A program made the translations under genes and the position numbers. DNA of 6,130 bases from NCBI GenBank assembly GCA_020631175.1, contig JAHDHT010000009.1, positions 33,627 through 39,756 of the forward strand, read 5' to 3'. The first letter of the stretch is position 1, and each line of letters begins with the position of its first letter. This stretch comes from Chitinophagales bacterium (GTDB lineage: Bacteria; Bacteroidota; Bacteroidia; Chitinophagales; JAHDHT01). The notes under the pieces are model-generated. The model saw only the letters and a program-made list of their open reading frames with translations. It did not search any database and was not told where the DNA came from. Of this stretch, positions 1 through 6,130 are shown piece after piece.

Positions 1-71
1 GAATCACTTTCTGCAATGAAGTGGCAAAAAGCATGTTCTCTTCCGCCTGAACCTAAGACCAATATGCGCAT
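1..71 (-). CDS. purD: Phosphoribosylamine-glycine ligase (GAR synthetase), N-terminal fragment
   Basis: The reverse strand reads from an ATG at 71-69 and stays open to the left edge, giving 23 complete codons plus two bases. The peptide begins MRILVLGSGGREHAF, the hallmark N-terminus of PurD: a first beta strand followed by the glycine-rich GSGGREHA loop (residues 7-14) of the pre-ATP-grasp domain. PurD joins phosphoribosylamine to glycine using ATP, an early step of purine synthesis in the cytoplasm. The start is fixed because the conserved strand begins directly at this ATG. The residues after the motif (CHF at 16-18) differ from the AWK found at this place in most PurD proteins I know. The gene is cut by the window edge and is transcribed away from secA. 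The family call rests on the signature alone, but the signature is very specific. Confidence 0.9.
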   Translation of the reverse strand, partial: MRILVLGSGGREHAFCHFIAESD

Positions 72-89
72 AAGGCTAATTTTAAGTCT

Positions 90-116
90 CAAAAATAAGT
101 GCTTTCAGCAAGCAAA
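90..116 (-). promoter_or_regulatory. Candidate purD promoter (Bacteroidota type)
   Basis: On the minus strand, positions 97-90 read TATTTTTG, an exact match to the Bacteroidota -7 consensus TAnnTTTG. A TTTG lies upstream at 116-113. The gap between them is 15 bases, shorter than the usual 19 or so, which weakens the pair. Transcription would start near 83, leaving a leader of only about 12 nt before the purD ATG. AT-rich sequence gives such matches by chance, so this is a candidate only. Confidence 0.35.
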
Positions 117-135
117 AAAGTGGCTCTTTTCCCCC

Positions 136-155
136 TGATGTGTTTAACCACATCA
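136..155. promoter_or_regulatory. Inverted repeat, possible operator
   Basis: TGATGTG (136-142) and CACATCA (149-155) are perfect reverse complements separated by six bases, TTTAAC. The size and symmetry suit a binding site for a dimeric regulator acting on purD, secA or both. It could also form an RNA hairpin, but no T-run follows on the plus strand, so it does not look like a terminator for that strand. No known regulator site was recognised. Confidence 0.35.
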
Positions 156-245
156 CTCGATTTAACAATTTATAAGCAGAATTAGGTCAGCCCGCTTCAT
201 TCGCTTGGTATATTTATTGAAAAGTAGTGATGGTTGGCTTTATTG

Positions 246-285
246 GCTAAATGAATTGTAATTTAGCGGCTCAAATTAACCGCTA
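246..285 (+). promoter_or_regulatory. Two overlapping alternative hairpins in the secA leader
   Basis: GCTAAAT (246-252) pairs perfectly with ATTTAGC (261-267) across an 8-base loop. TAGCGG (264-269) pairs perfectly with CCGCTA (280-285) across a 10-base loop. The two stems share bases 264-267, so only one can form at a time. The second stem has four G-C pairs of six and ends 18 nt before the secA ATG. This geometry is compatible with a switching leader, but both stems are short and could be chance. It also requires that the transcript starts upstream of 246, which is not shown. Confidence 0.25.
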
Positions 286-303
286 CCATAAACTGAAAAT
301 AAG

Positions 304-3300
304 ATGGGATTTTTTAATAAAGTAGTAGGCAAGCTTTTCGGCAACAAATATGAAAAAGATGTGCGTGATATCATGCCATTGGTTGAAAAGACGAATGCTT
401 ACTTCGCAGAATATGCAAACATCAGCAATGATGAACTAAGAGGAAAAACGGATGTATTCAGAGCGCGAGTAAATGAATTCCTCACAGATATTAATGCAGA
501 TATTCAGGAGCTTCGAAATGGAATTTCAGATGATGTTGATCCGGATCAAAAAGAAGCCATCTATGATGAAATTGATAAGCTGACGAAAAGAAAGGATGAA
601 GAGTTAGAAAAAGTGCTGATCGAAATTCTTCCGGAAGCATTTGCAGTAGTAAAAGAAACGGCCAGACGTTTTAAAGAAAACACGCAGCTTACAGCAACAG
701 CAACTGACCTTGACCGCGATCTTTCAGTAAATAATGATCACATCAATATCCAGGGCAATCAGGTTGTTTATAACAACAGCTGGATGGCTGCAGGAAATAT
801 GATCACCTGGGATATGGTGCATTATGATGTGCAATTGATCGGTGGTATAACTTTACATCAAGGTAAAATTGCTGAGATGGCTACGGGGGAAGGAAAAACT
901 TTAGTAGCAACCTTACCGGCTTACTTAAACGGACTTACTGGATTAGGTGTTCATCTGGTTACCGTGAACAATTACCTTGCTTTAAGGGATATGGAATGGA
1001 TGAGCGGCCTGTATAATTTCCTTGGATTAACGGTTGACTGCATAGATAAATATGAGTCGCATTCGGAAGGAAGATATGCTGCTTACCGAAACGATATAGT
1101 CTATGGAACCAATAATGAATATGGTTTCGATTATCTGAGAGATAATATGGCGCGTTCGCCTGAAGATCAGGTACAGCATAAATTGCATTTTGCTATGGTG
1201 GATGAGGTTGATTCTGTTTTAATCGATGATGCCCGAACTCCATTAATTATTTCAGGTCAGGTTGACAAAGGCGATGAACAGCAGTTTTATAATTTGAAGC
1301 CTAGAATTCAAAAACTGGTAGCTGCCCAACGTAAACTAACGTCTGACCTATTGGTTGAAGCGAAAAAGAAAATCAGTGAAGGCGATTTGGGTTATGAAGA
1401 AGGGCAGGGAGCCATGGCTTTATTAAGAGCGCATCGTGGTTTACCGAAATCAAAACCTTTAATTAAGTTCTTAAGTGAGCAGGGGATGAAAGTGGCTATG
1501 CAAAAAGCTGAAAACTTTTATCTGCAGGATAATGCCAAGAAAATGCCGGAGGTAGATGAGATGTTATATTTCACTATCGATGAAAAAAATAATTCAATTG
1601 AATTAACCGATAAAGGAATTAATTTAATTACTGCGGAAGGAGAAGATCCTAACTTCTTTATTATGCCGGATGTTGGAGGCGAAGTTGCTGAGATTGAAAA
1701 ATCGTCAATGGCCGATGAAGAAAAGGTTGCTGCGAAAGATAAATTGCTTCAGGATTTTGCGATCAAATCTGAACGAATTCATTCGATCAATCAACTCTTA
1801 AAAGCTTATGCTTTATTTGAAAGAGATGTTGAGTATGTCGTGATGGATGGAAAAGTGAAGATCGTTGATGAGCAAACGGGGCGGGTAATGGAAGGCCGTC
1901 GTTATAGTGATGGTTTACATCAGGCGATTGAAGCTAAAGAGAATGTAAAAGTTGAAAAAGCTTCTCAGACATTAGCCACAGTAACCCTACAGAACTTCTT
2001 CAGAATGTACCATAAACTTTCGGGTATGACGGGTACTGCTGAGACAGAAGCGGGAGAATTCTGGGATATTTATAAATTAGACTGTGTAGTTATTCCGACC
2101 AATCGACCGATTGCGAGAAACGACATGGAAGATTTGGTTTATAAAACCAAAAGAGAAAAATATAATGCTGTAATTCAGGAAGTATTAGAATTGCAACAAG
2201 CAGGCAGACCGGTATTAGTGGGTACAACTTCGGTAGAGGTCTCTGAACTCTTAAGCCGAATGCTGACTCTTAAGAAAATTGACCACAATGTTTTAAATGC
2301 AAAACAACACTCGCGTGAAGCGCAGGTTGTAGCCGAAGCGGGCCTTGCCGGTAAAGTAACTATTGCTACTAACATGGCGGGTCGTGGTACCGATATTAAG
2401 TTGTCGGATTCGGTTAAAGATGCAGGTGGTTTGGCAATTATTGGTACCGAAAGACATGAAAGCCGTAGGGTAGACCGTCAGCTTAGAGGTCGAGCCGGTC
2501 GTCAGGGTGATCCGGGTTCATCTGTTTTCTTTGTTTCATTGGAAGACGACTTAATGCGTCTGTTTAGTTCTGATCGTATTGCAAAAGTGATGGATCGAAT
2601 GGGTTTCCAGGAAGGAGAGGTGATTCAGCACAGCATGATTTCAAAATCGATCGAACGCGCACAGAAAAAAGTAGAAGAAAATAACTTTGGTGTGCGTAAA
2701 CGATTGCTGGAGTATGATGATGTAATGAACGCGCAGCGTGAAGTAATTTACAAAAGAAGACAGCACGCACTACTGGGAGAACGTTTGTCGGTAGATTTGG
2801 ATAATACTTTCTACGATTTATGTGAGGAATTAATTGCAGAACATAAAGTAGAAAATAATTATGATGATTTCCGGATGGATGTGATTCGTTATTTTTCTGT
2901 TGATCCGGATATTTCAGAAGAAGAATTCAAAGTGGAAGATGAGCAAACAATAATTCAAAAAGTTTTCCCTGAAATCCGATCTTATTACGATCGAAAATCT
3001 GAAGCCAATATAAAAATAGCCATGCCTTATTTGAAAGGCTGGTATGAAGCAAAAGGTGAAACAGTAGATAATATTTACGTGCCTTTTGGTGATGGTCAAA
3101 AAGAAATAATGGTAACCACACCATTGGAAGCTTCTTATAAATCGGAAGGAAAAGTGCTCATTAAGTCTTTCGAAAAAAGCTTAACATTGGCCTTTATGGA
3201 TGCCGCATGGAAAGAGCATTTAAGAGAAATGGATGATTTGAAGCAATCGGTACAATCGGCGGTTTATGAGCAAAAAGATCCATTATTGATCTATAAGTTT

Positions 3301-3609
3301 GAGGCCTTTGAATTATTCAAAAGTATGTTGAGCGAAATCAATCGTGACTTAACTTCATTCTTGTTTAAAGCGATTATTCCGATCAAAGAACAACAGGAAG
3401 TTAGAGAAGCCCGACAGCCTAAAGCACGAGCGAAATATAAGACTTCAAGAGAAAATGATTTGGAAGGTGGTAAGGGCCAAGGGCAGCAGAAAGAAACACC
3501 TAAGGCTCAACCTGTTAGAGTAGAGCGAAAAGTAGGGAGAAATGAGCCTTGTCCATGTGGCAGCGGCAAAAAATACAAGCATTGTCATGGAAAATTGGCA
3601 AACGCTTGA
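304..3609 (+). CDS. secA: Preprotein translocase ATPase SecA
   Basis: Complete SecA of 1101 residues, the cytoplasmic motor that drives unfolded preproteins through SecYEG. In order: an N-terminal amphipathic helix; a Bacteroidota-type extension before the Q-motif region (YDVQLIGG, 174-181); Walker A ATGEGKT (193-199); DEVD box (300-303) followed by LIDDARTPLIISG; an enlarged preprotein cross-linking domain, about 318-510; IVDEQTGR (520-527) and SGMTGTA (573-579); the second nucleotide-binding domain with NMAGRGTDI (690-698) and GTERHESRR...QLRGRAGRQGD (714-736); helical scaffold with the LLEYDDVMNAQR string; two-helix finger with tip Tyr988; a charged Gln/Lys-rich linker; and a C-terminal zinc site with Cys1083, Cys1085, Cys1094 and His1095. 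The length is normal for the phylum against about 900 in E. coli. Motif Ia reads VTVNNYLALRD, with Asn223 where Asp is usual. The ATG at 304 fits the family N-terminus. The gene appears monocistronic, closed by a strong terminator. Confidence 0.98.
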   Translation: MGFFNKVVGKLFGNKYEKDVRDIMPLVEKTNAYFAEYANISNDELRGKTDVFRARVNEFLTDINADIQELRNGISDDVDPDQKEAIYDEIDKLTKRKDEELEKVLIEILPEAFAVVKETARRFKENTQLTATATDLDRDLSVNNDHINIQGNQVVYNNSWMAAGNMITWDMVHYDVQLIGGITLHQGKIAEMATGEGKTLVATLPAYLNGLTGLGVHLVTVNNYLALRDMEWMSGLYNFLGLTVDCIDKYESHSEGRYAAYRNDIVYGTNNEYGFDYLRDNMARSPEDQVQHKLHFAMVDEVDSVLIDDARTPLIISGQVDKGDEQQFYNLKPRIQKLVAAQRKLTSDLLVEAKKKISEGDLGYEEGQGAMALLRAHRGLPKSKPLIKFLSEQGMKVAMQKAENFYLQDNAKKMPEVDEMLYFTIDEKNNSIELTDKGINLITAEGEDPNFFIMPDVGGEVAEIEKSSMADEEKVAAKDKLLQDFAIKSERIHSINQLLKAYALFERDVEYVVMDGKVKIVDEQTGRVMEGRRYSDGLHQAIEAKENVKVEKASQTLATVTLQNFFRMYHKLSGMTGTAETEAGEFWDIYKLDCVVIPTNRPIARNDMEDLVYKTKREKYNAVIQEVLELQQAGRPVLVGTTSVEVSELLSRMLTLKKIDHNVLNAKQHSREAQVVAEAGLAGKVTIATNMAGRGTDIKLSDSVKDAGGLAIIGTERHESRRVDRQLRGRAGRQGDPGSSVFFVSLEDDLMRLFSSDRIAKVMDRMGFQEGEVIQHSMISKSIERAQKKVEENNFGVRKRLLEYDDVMNAQREVIYKRRQHALLGERLSVDLDNTFYDLCEELIAEHKVENNYDDFRMDVIRYFSVDPDISEEEFKVEDEQTIIQKVFPEIRSYYDRKSEANIKIAMPYLKGWYEAKGETVDNIYVPFGDGQKEIMVTTPLEASYKSEGKVLIKSFEKSLTLAFMDAAWKEHLREMDDLKQSVQSAVYEQKDPLLIYKFEAFELFKSMLSEINRDLTSFLFKAIIPIKEQQEVREARQPKARAKYKTSRENDLEGGKGQGQQKETPKAQPVRVERKVGRNEPCPCGSGKKYKHCHGKLANA

Positions 3610-3630
3610 TAATAAGTTATATATGTAATC

Positions 3631-3660
3631 AAAAGCCGGATATTATTATCCGGCTTTTTT
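3631..3660 (+). terminator. Intrinsic terminator of secA
   Basis: GCCGGATA (3635-3642) and TATCCGGC (3647-3654) form a perfect 8-bp stem with a 4-base loop. Flanking AAAA (3631-3634) and TTTT (3655-3658) extend it to 12 bp, and the T-run reaches 3660. It begins 21 nt after the secA stop. The A-run before the stem makes it partly symmetric, but no gene points toward it from the right. Confidence 0.92.
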
Positions 3661-3661
3661 A

Positions 3662-3692
3662 TTGGTTATTAGCATACAATCCACTATTTTAG
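3662..3692 (+). promoter_or_regulatory. Candidate promoter for the downstream two-gene unit
   Basis: TTGG at 3662-3665 and TATTTTAG at 3685-3692 resemble the Bacteroidota -33 (TTTG) and -7 (TAnnTTTG) elements, with a 19-base gap that matches the usual spacing. Each element has one mismatch. Transcription would start near 3699, about 30 nt before the ATG at 3730. A promoter is expected here because the secA terminator lies just upstream, but the exact element is uncertain; TAGTTTTT at 3690-3697 is an alternative -7 string. Confidence 0.3.
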
Positions 3693-3729
3693 TTTTTCCT
3701 ACCGCTAGTATTATTAAAAAATCATTATT

Positions 3730-4059
3730 ATGAAAAAACTATTACAGTATAGCTTTGTGCTAACATTATCTATTTTTTTAAGCTTCTCATTATTTGCAAG
3801 TGGTGATAAGAGCGACTTTAAAATTTTCCCTGTAATTTTTGAATCTCCTAATCAGGTGGATATTTCAGAACAGTTAGAAAATCATCCACAAATTGTTGGT
3901 GCTCAAGTAGAAAACGGAACTTATTTCTTAATTGCCAATGAAAGCATGAGTGATGAGGACTTACAAACTTTCATCGAATCATTGAATTTAAATATGCCTT
4001 ATCAAATCAAAGACTCCTATATAAAGTCAGTTGACGAAGGTTTTTTAAAGCAATTTTAA
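3730..4059 (+). CDS. Small secreted protein of unknown function, HMA-like fold predicted
   Basis: A 109-residue protein I do not recognise by name. It starts with a clear Sec signal peptide: Lys2-Lys3, a hydrophobic core at about 4-22, and likely cleavage near Ala23-Gly25, leaving about 85 residues in the periplasm or outside. There is no cysteine, so it is not a lipoprotein. The mature part reads as strand (FKIFPVIF, 30-37), helix (VDISEQLENHP, 43-53), strand pair (IVGAQVENGTYFLIAN, 55-70), helix (SDEDLQTFIESLN, 74-86) and a final strand (YQIKDSYIKSV, 91-101). This order, and the phrasing around helix 1 and the hairpin, resembles the ferredoxin-like heavy-metal-associated domain, but the metal-binding CxxC is absent. 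The fold is inferred from pattern only. The gene has an A-rich leader and lies 35 bp before the large secreted protein, probably in the same transcript. Confidence 0.85.
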   Translation: MKKLLQYSFVLTLSIFLSFSLFASGDKSDFKIFPVIFESPNQVDISEQLENHPQIVGAQVENGTYFLIANESMSDEDLQTFIESLNLNMPYQIKDSYIKSVDEGFLKQF

Positions 4060-4094
4060 CAGACCCAAATTCAAAAATTTATTAGCTACTATTT

Positions 4095-6130
4095 ATGAAA
4101 AATTTTAACAAAATAATTTTTAGAGCGCTGATTTGCCTGGCCTTAGTAGGTTTGGGAAACTCAGCAGCAATAGCTCAACCTGCCAACGACGATTGTATAA
4201 ATGTAATTGATCTTGGAACACCATCCGGTGTTTGTGATGGTATAACTGTTTCAGGAACAGTTGATAATACAGCCGGTACGGCAAGTGCAAATGCCTTAAC
4301 AACATGTGATGGTGCAGGAACTAATCTTGATTTTTATTATTCTTTTACTGCTCCGGCTGGCGGAACGGTCGAAGTTTTGGTTAATTCTGGTACTGACCTC
4401 GAATTTACTTTATGGGAAGGAGCTTGTCCTGATGCAGGAGGTATTGAAGTAACAGCAGTTTGTGTCGGAAACACCGATGCCGGACAAACCGGTTTGGCAG
4501 GCGGACTTACTCCCGGTACACTTTATATTTTACATGGATGGACGGATGATTTCAATGCTAATGTTATTGAATTTTGTATAGGTGAGCCTGCACCACCTGC
4601 ACCGGGTAATGAATGTACAACTGCTATTCCTTATCCAGGTGATGTTGCGGCAGGTACTTGTGTTACAGGTTTCGATTTCTCAACATTCGATGAAACAGGT
4701 CTAAGTCCTGAACCTACTTGTGATTTTGGTGGTGATGCAGTTGCCTGGTTTACCTGGACAGCTCCTGTAATTACGGCTGCCGGTGACCCAATTGATTTGG
4801 AATTTGATGATGGAGATGGTTTCCCAAATAATTGTGCAATTGGTATTGAAGCGTATGCAGCAGATTGCAGCGCTCCTGTTTCTAACTGTCTTGGTAACGC
4901 AAGCGGTATTCTTACGGGTCTTACTCAGGGTACAGATTACTTATTATTAATATACGATGATAGTCCTTTACCTGCAGCAAATAACTGCGATTTCTGTTTA
5001 TCTCTGGCATGTTCTTCACCTCAAATTACGGCAAGTGCTGTATGTATGATTGGTGATGAAGCTAACTTTATGATAGAAGTTGATGTGACAAACATAGGTA
5101 TTGGAAATACTGCCTACACTGTTGATGTAGGAGGAGCTCAAGCAAATATTACAGCTGCCGGCACTTATTCTTATGGTCCTTTTCCATCAGGAACACCTGT
5201 TGATGTAGTATTAACAGGCGTTGATGATACTGCATGTGGAGCTACGATTGCAGGTTTAGATGCAACATGTACTTGCGATCCAACAGCTGTTGAAGCGAGT
5301 GATGATGTAACTGCTTGTGAAGGAGATCCTGTTGATTTAAGTGCGACATTAAATGTTGTTATTCCTGGAAGTTTTGTAGGTTATAATGTTACTACTGCAG
5401 CTGCCGGTTCATGCACAGCAGCGCCGGCTGGTACTCCAAACGTGTTAACATTAGGAGATGATGCAGGAAGCGGGCCATTACCTATTGGATTTAATTTCGA
5501 CTTCTTTGGTAATACTTACACTGATGTATGTGTAGGTTCTAATGGCTATGTAACTTTTACTTGTGTAGATGAAACTGATTTATCAGAGGATCCGATTCCA
5601 TCTACAAATGATCCAAATGGTATTATTGCTCTTTTTTGGGAAGATTTAGATCCGGGTGATGGCGGAACAGTTTCTACCTATTCTTCTTCTGTTGGCGGAG
5701 CAAATTGCTTCGTAGTAGATTTTGATCAGGTAATACATTGTTGTACAGCTCCAAATGAAACGGTTACCGGTCAAATAATTATTTGCGATGATAATACGAT
5801 TACTATAAATTGTATCGATTGTCAATCTGATAACGGTGCAGATAGTGCCGTTCAAGGAATTGAAAATGAAGCAGGTGATGATGGTTATTTTGATCCGGCT
5901 TTCACAGATGGCGTTGTTCCGGGTGCAGCTAGTACATCAAACTGTGTTACTTTCACTCCTGATGTATTAGATCCAAGTGCATGTGCTTTTGTTGGTTGGG
6001 CTACTGATTTAAATGATGTTGCCGGTTCTACTGTTAGCACAGATAATCCTGCTAGTATTACAGCTCCGGCTGCAACTACTACTTATTATGCGGTTTCAGA
6101 TTGTGCAGGTGTGCCTTGTTTTGATGAAGT
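4095..6130 (+). CDS. Large modular secreted protein with nidogen-like domain, N-terminal part
   Basis: Open from the ATG at 4095 to the right edge without a stop: 678 codons plus two bases, C-terminus missing. The signal peptide has Lys2, Lys6, Arg10 and a hydrophobic stretch, with likely cleavage after AIA (25-27) leaving Gln28. Two related domains follow, at about 29-163 and 172-306. Each has a PANDDC/GNEC-like start, an aromatic-rich TAP motif (FYYSFTAP 80-87; WFTWTAP 218-224) and a GLTxGTxY motif (137-144; 275-282), like pre-peptidase C-terminal (PPC-type) beta domains. An Ig-like region spans about 307-395. A nidogen-like domain follows, with LPIGFNFDFFG (462-472), SNGYVTF (482-488), IIALFWEDLDPG (about 510-521) and GIENEAGDDG (588-597). 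An Ig-like end with TTTYYAV (661-667) comes next. Surface adhesion or matrix binding after T9SS export is inferred; the C-terminal sorting domain would lie beyond the window. There are about 33 cysteines and no Lys or Arg after the signal peptide. Confidence 0.9.
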   Translation, partial: MKNFNKIIFRALICLALVGLGNSAAIAQPANDDCINVIDLGTPSGVCDGITVSGTVDNTAGTASANALTTCDGAGTNLDFYYSFTAPAGGTVEVLVNSGTDLEFTLWEGACPDAGGIEVTAVCVGNTDAGQTGLAGGLTPGTLYILHGWTDDFNANVIEFCIGEPAPPAPGNECTTAIPYPGDVAAGTCVTGFDFSTFDETGLSPEPTCDFGGDAVAWFTWTAPVITAAGDPIDLEFDDGDGFPNNCAIGIEAYAADCSAPVSNCLGNASGILTGLTQGTDYLLLIYDDSPLPAANNCDFCLSLACSSPQITASAVCMIGDEANFMIEVDVTNIGIGNTAYTVDVGGAQANITAAGTYSYGPFPSGTPVDVVLTGVDDTACGATIAGLDATCTCDPTAVEASDDVTACEGDPVDLSATLNVVIPGSFVGYNVTTAAAGSCTAAPAGTPNVLTLGDDAGSGPLPIGFNFDFFGNTYTDVCVGSNGYVTFTCVDETDLSEDPIPSTNDPNGIIALFWEDLDPGDGGTVSTYSSSVGGANCFVVDFDQVIHCCTAPNETVTGQIIICDDNTITINCIDCQSDNGADSAVQGIENEAGDDGYFDPAFTDGVVPGAASTSNCVTFTPDVLDPSACAFVGWATDLNDVAGSTVSTDNPASITAPAATTTYYAVSDCAGVPCFDE

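Larger units (their letters stand above)
72..303. promoter_or_regulatory. Divergent purD-secA intergenic region
   Basis: These 232 bp separate the purD start (minus strand) from the secA start (plus strand), so they should hold both promoters. I see no gene here. Visible structure: a Bacteroidota-type -7 element for purD (90-97), a 7-bp-arm inverted repeat (136-155), a short direct repeat TTGGCT at 234-239 and 243-248, and two overlapping hairpins (246-285). For secA the best -7-like string is TATATTTA at 209-216, matching five of the six fixed bases of TAnnTTTG. It lacks a convincing -33 TTTG, so the secA promoter is not assigned. The bases before the secA ATG are A-rich (CTGAAAATAAG) without a Shine-Dalgarno sequence, as usual in this phylum. 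Confidence 0.75.

Noticed and set aside
115..130. Short AAAAG...CTTTT hairpin as a terminator
   Set aside because: The stem is five weak pairs with little G-C, and no gene visible in the window ends just upstream of it on either strand.
1..138. Plus-strand reading frame open from the left edge to a TGA at 136-138 (45 codons)
   Set aside because: It lies antisense to the clear purD start over 1-71 and its translation, rich in Lys, Ser and Leu, resembles no known protein end. It is best read as a chance open frame.
136..155. CRP/FNR-type site suggested by TGTG and CACA half-sites
   Set aside because: The gap between TGTG and CACA is six bases rather than the eight needed for TGTGA-N6-TCACA, and the inner A/T pair is missing. 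It is kept only as an unassigned inverted repeat.
2175..3124. Several minus-strand open frames of 61-68 codons inside secA
   Set aside because: They are antisense to well-conserved SecA coding sequence and have no recognisable domains. They are shadows of the real gene.
304..4059. secA and the small secreted gene as one operon
   Set aside because: A strong terminator at 3631-3660 and a 120-bp gap separate them, so co-transcription is unlikely and no functional link is claimed.
4067..4080. AAATT...AATTT inverted repeat between the small gene and the large gene as a terminator
   Set aside because: The stem is five A-T pairs without G-C and no T-run follows, so it would not stop transcription. 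The two genes are more likely co-transcribed.
4120..5855. Minus-strand open frames at 4120-4305 and 5646-5855
   Set aside because: The plus strand here encodes recognisable domains without interruption, and the minus-strand translations are low-quality chance frames.

Overview
The window comes from a Bacteroidota genome, probably a free-living marine or environmental Cytophagales- or Flavobacteriales-like member; the genus cannot be fixed from the sequence. The evidence is a long SecA of 1101 residues with the insertions and signature strings of that phylum, AT-rich coding sequence, A-rich leaders without Shine-Dalgarno sequences, and a large secreted modular protein of the kind usually exported by the type IX secretion system (T9SS).

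Layout. Positions 1-71 hold the first 23 codons of purD on the minus strand, running off the left edge. Positions 72-303 are a divergent intergenic region between purD and secA. It carries a candidate purD promoter, a 20-bp inverted repeat at 136-155 and two overlapping, mutually exclusive hairpins just before secA. Positions 304-3609 are a complete, intact secA, closed by a strong intrinsic terminator at 3631-3660. Positions 3730-4059 encode a 109-residue secreted protein of unknown function with a predicted beta-alpha-beta-beta-alpha-beta pattern like a heavy-metal-associated (HMA) domain but without any cysteine. From 4095 to the right edge runs the first 678 codons of a large secreted protein: signal peptide, two related cysteine-rich beta domains, an Ig-like region, and a nidogen-like domain that appears to be inserted in a second Ig-like domain. 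Its C-terminus lies outside the window.

How the genes relate. SecA is the housekeeping ATPase of the Sec translocase. Both downstream proteins have Sec signal peptides, so they are general clients of that pathway, but the terminator separates them from secA and nothing suggests a dedicated link. The two downstream genes are 35 bp apart with no terminator between them and are probably one transcription unit. purD belongs to purine synthesis and only shares the intergenic region.

No mobile element, CRISPR array, tRNA or rRNA was seen. The most unusual feature is the composition of the large secreted protein: no lysine or arginine in the 651 visible residues after the signal peptide, against about 90 Asp and Glu.
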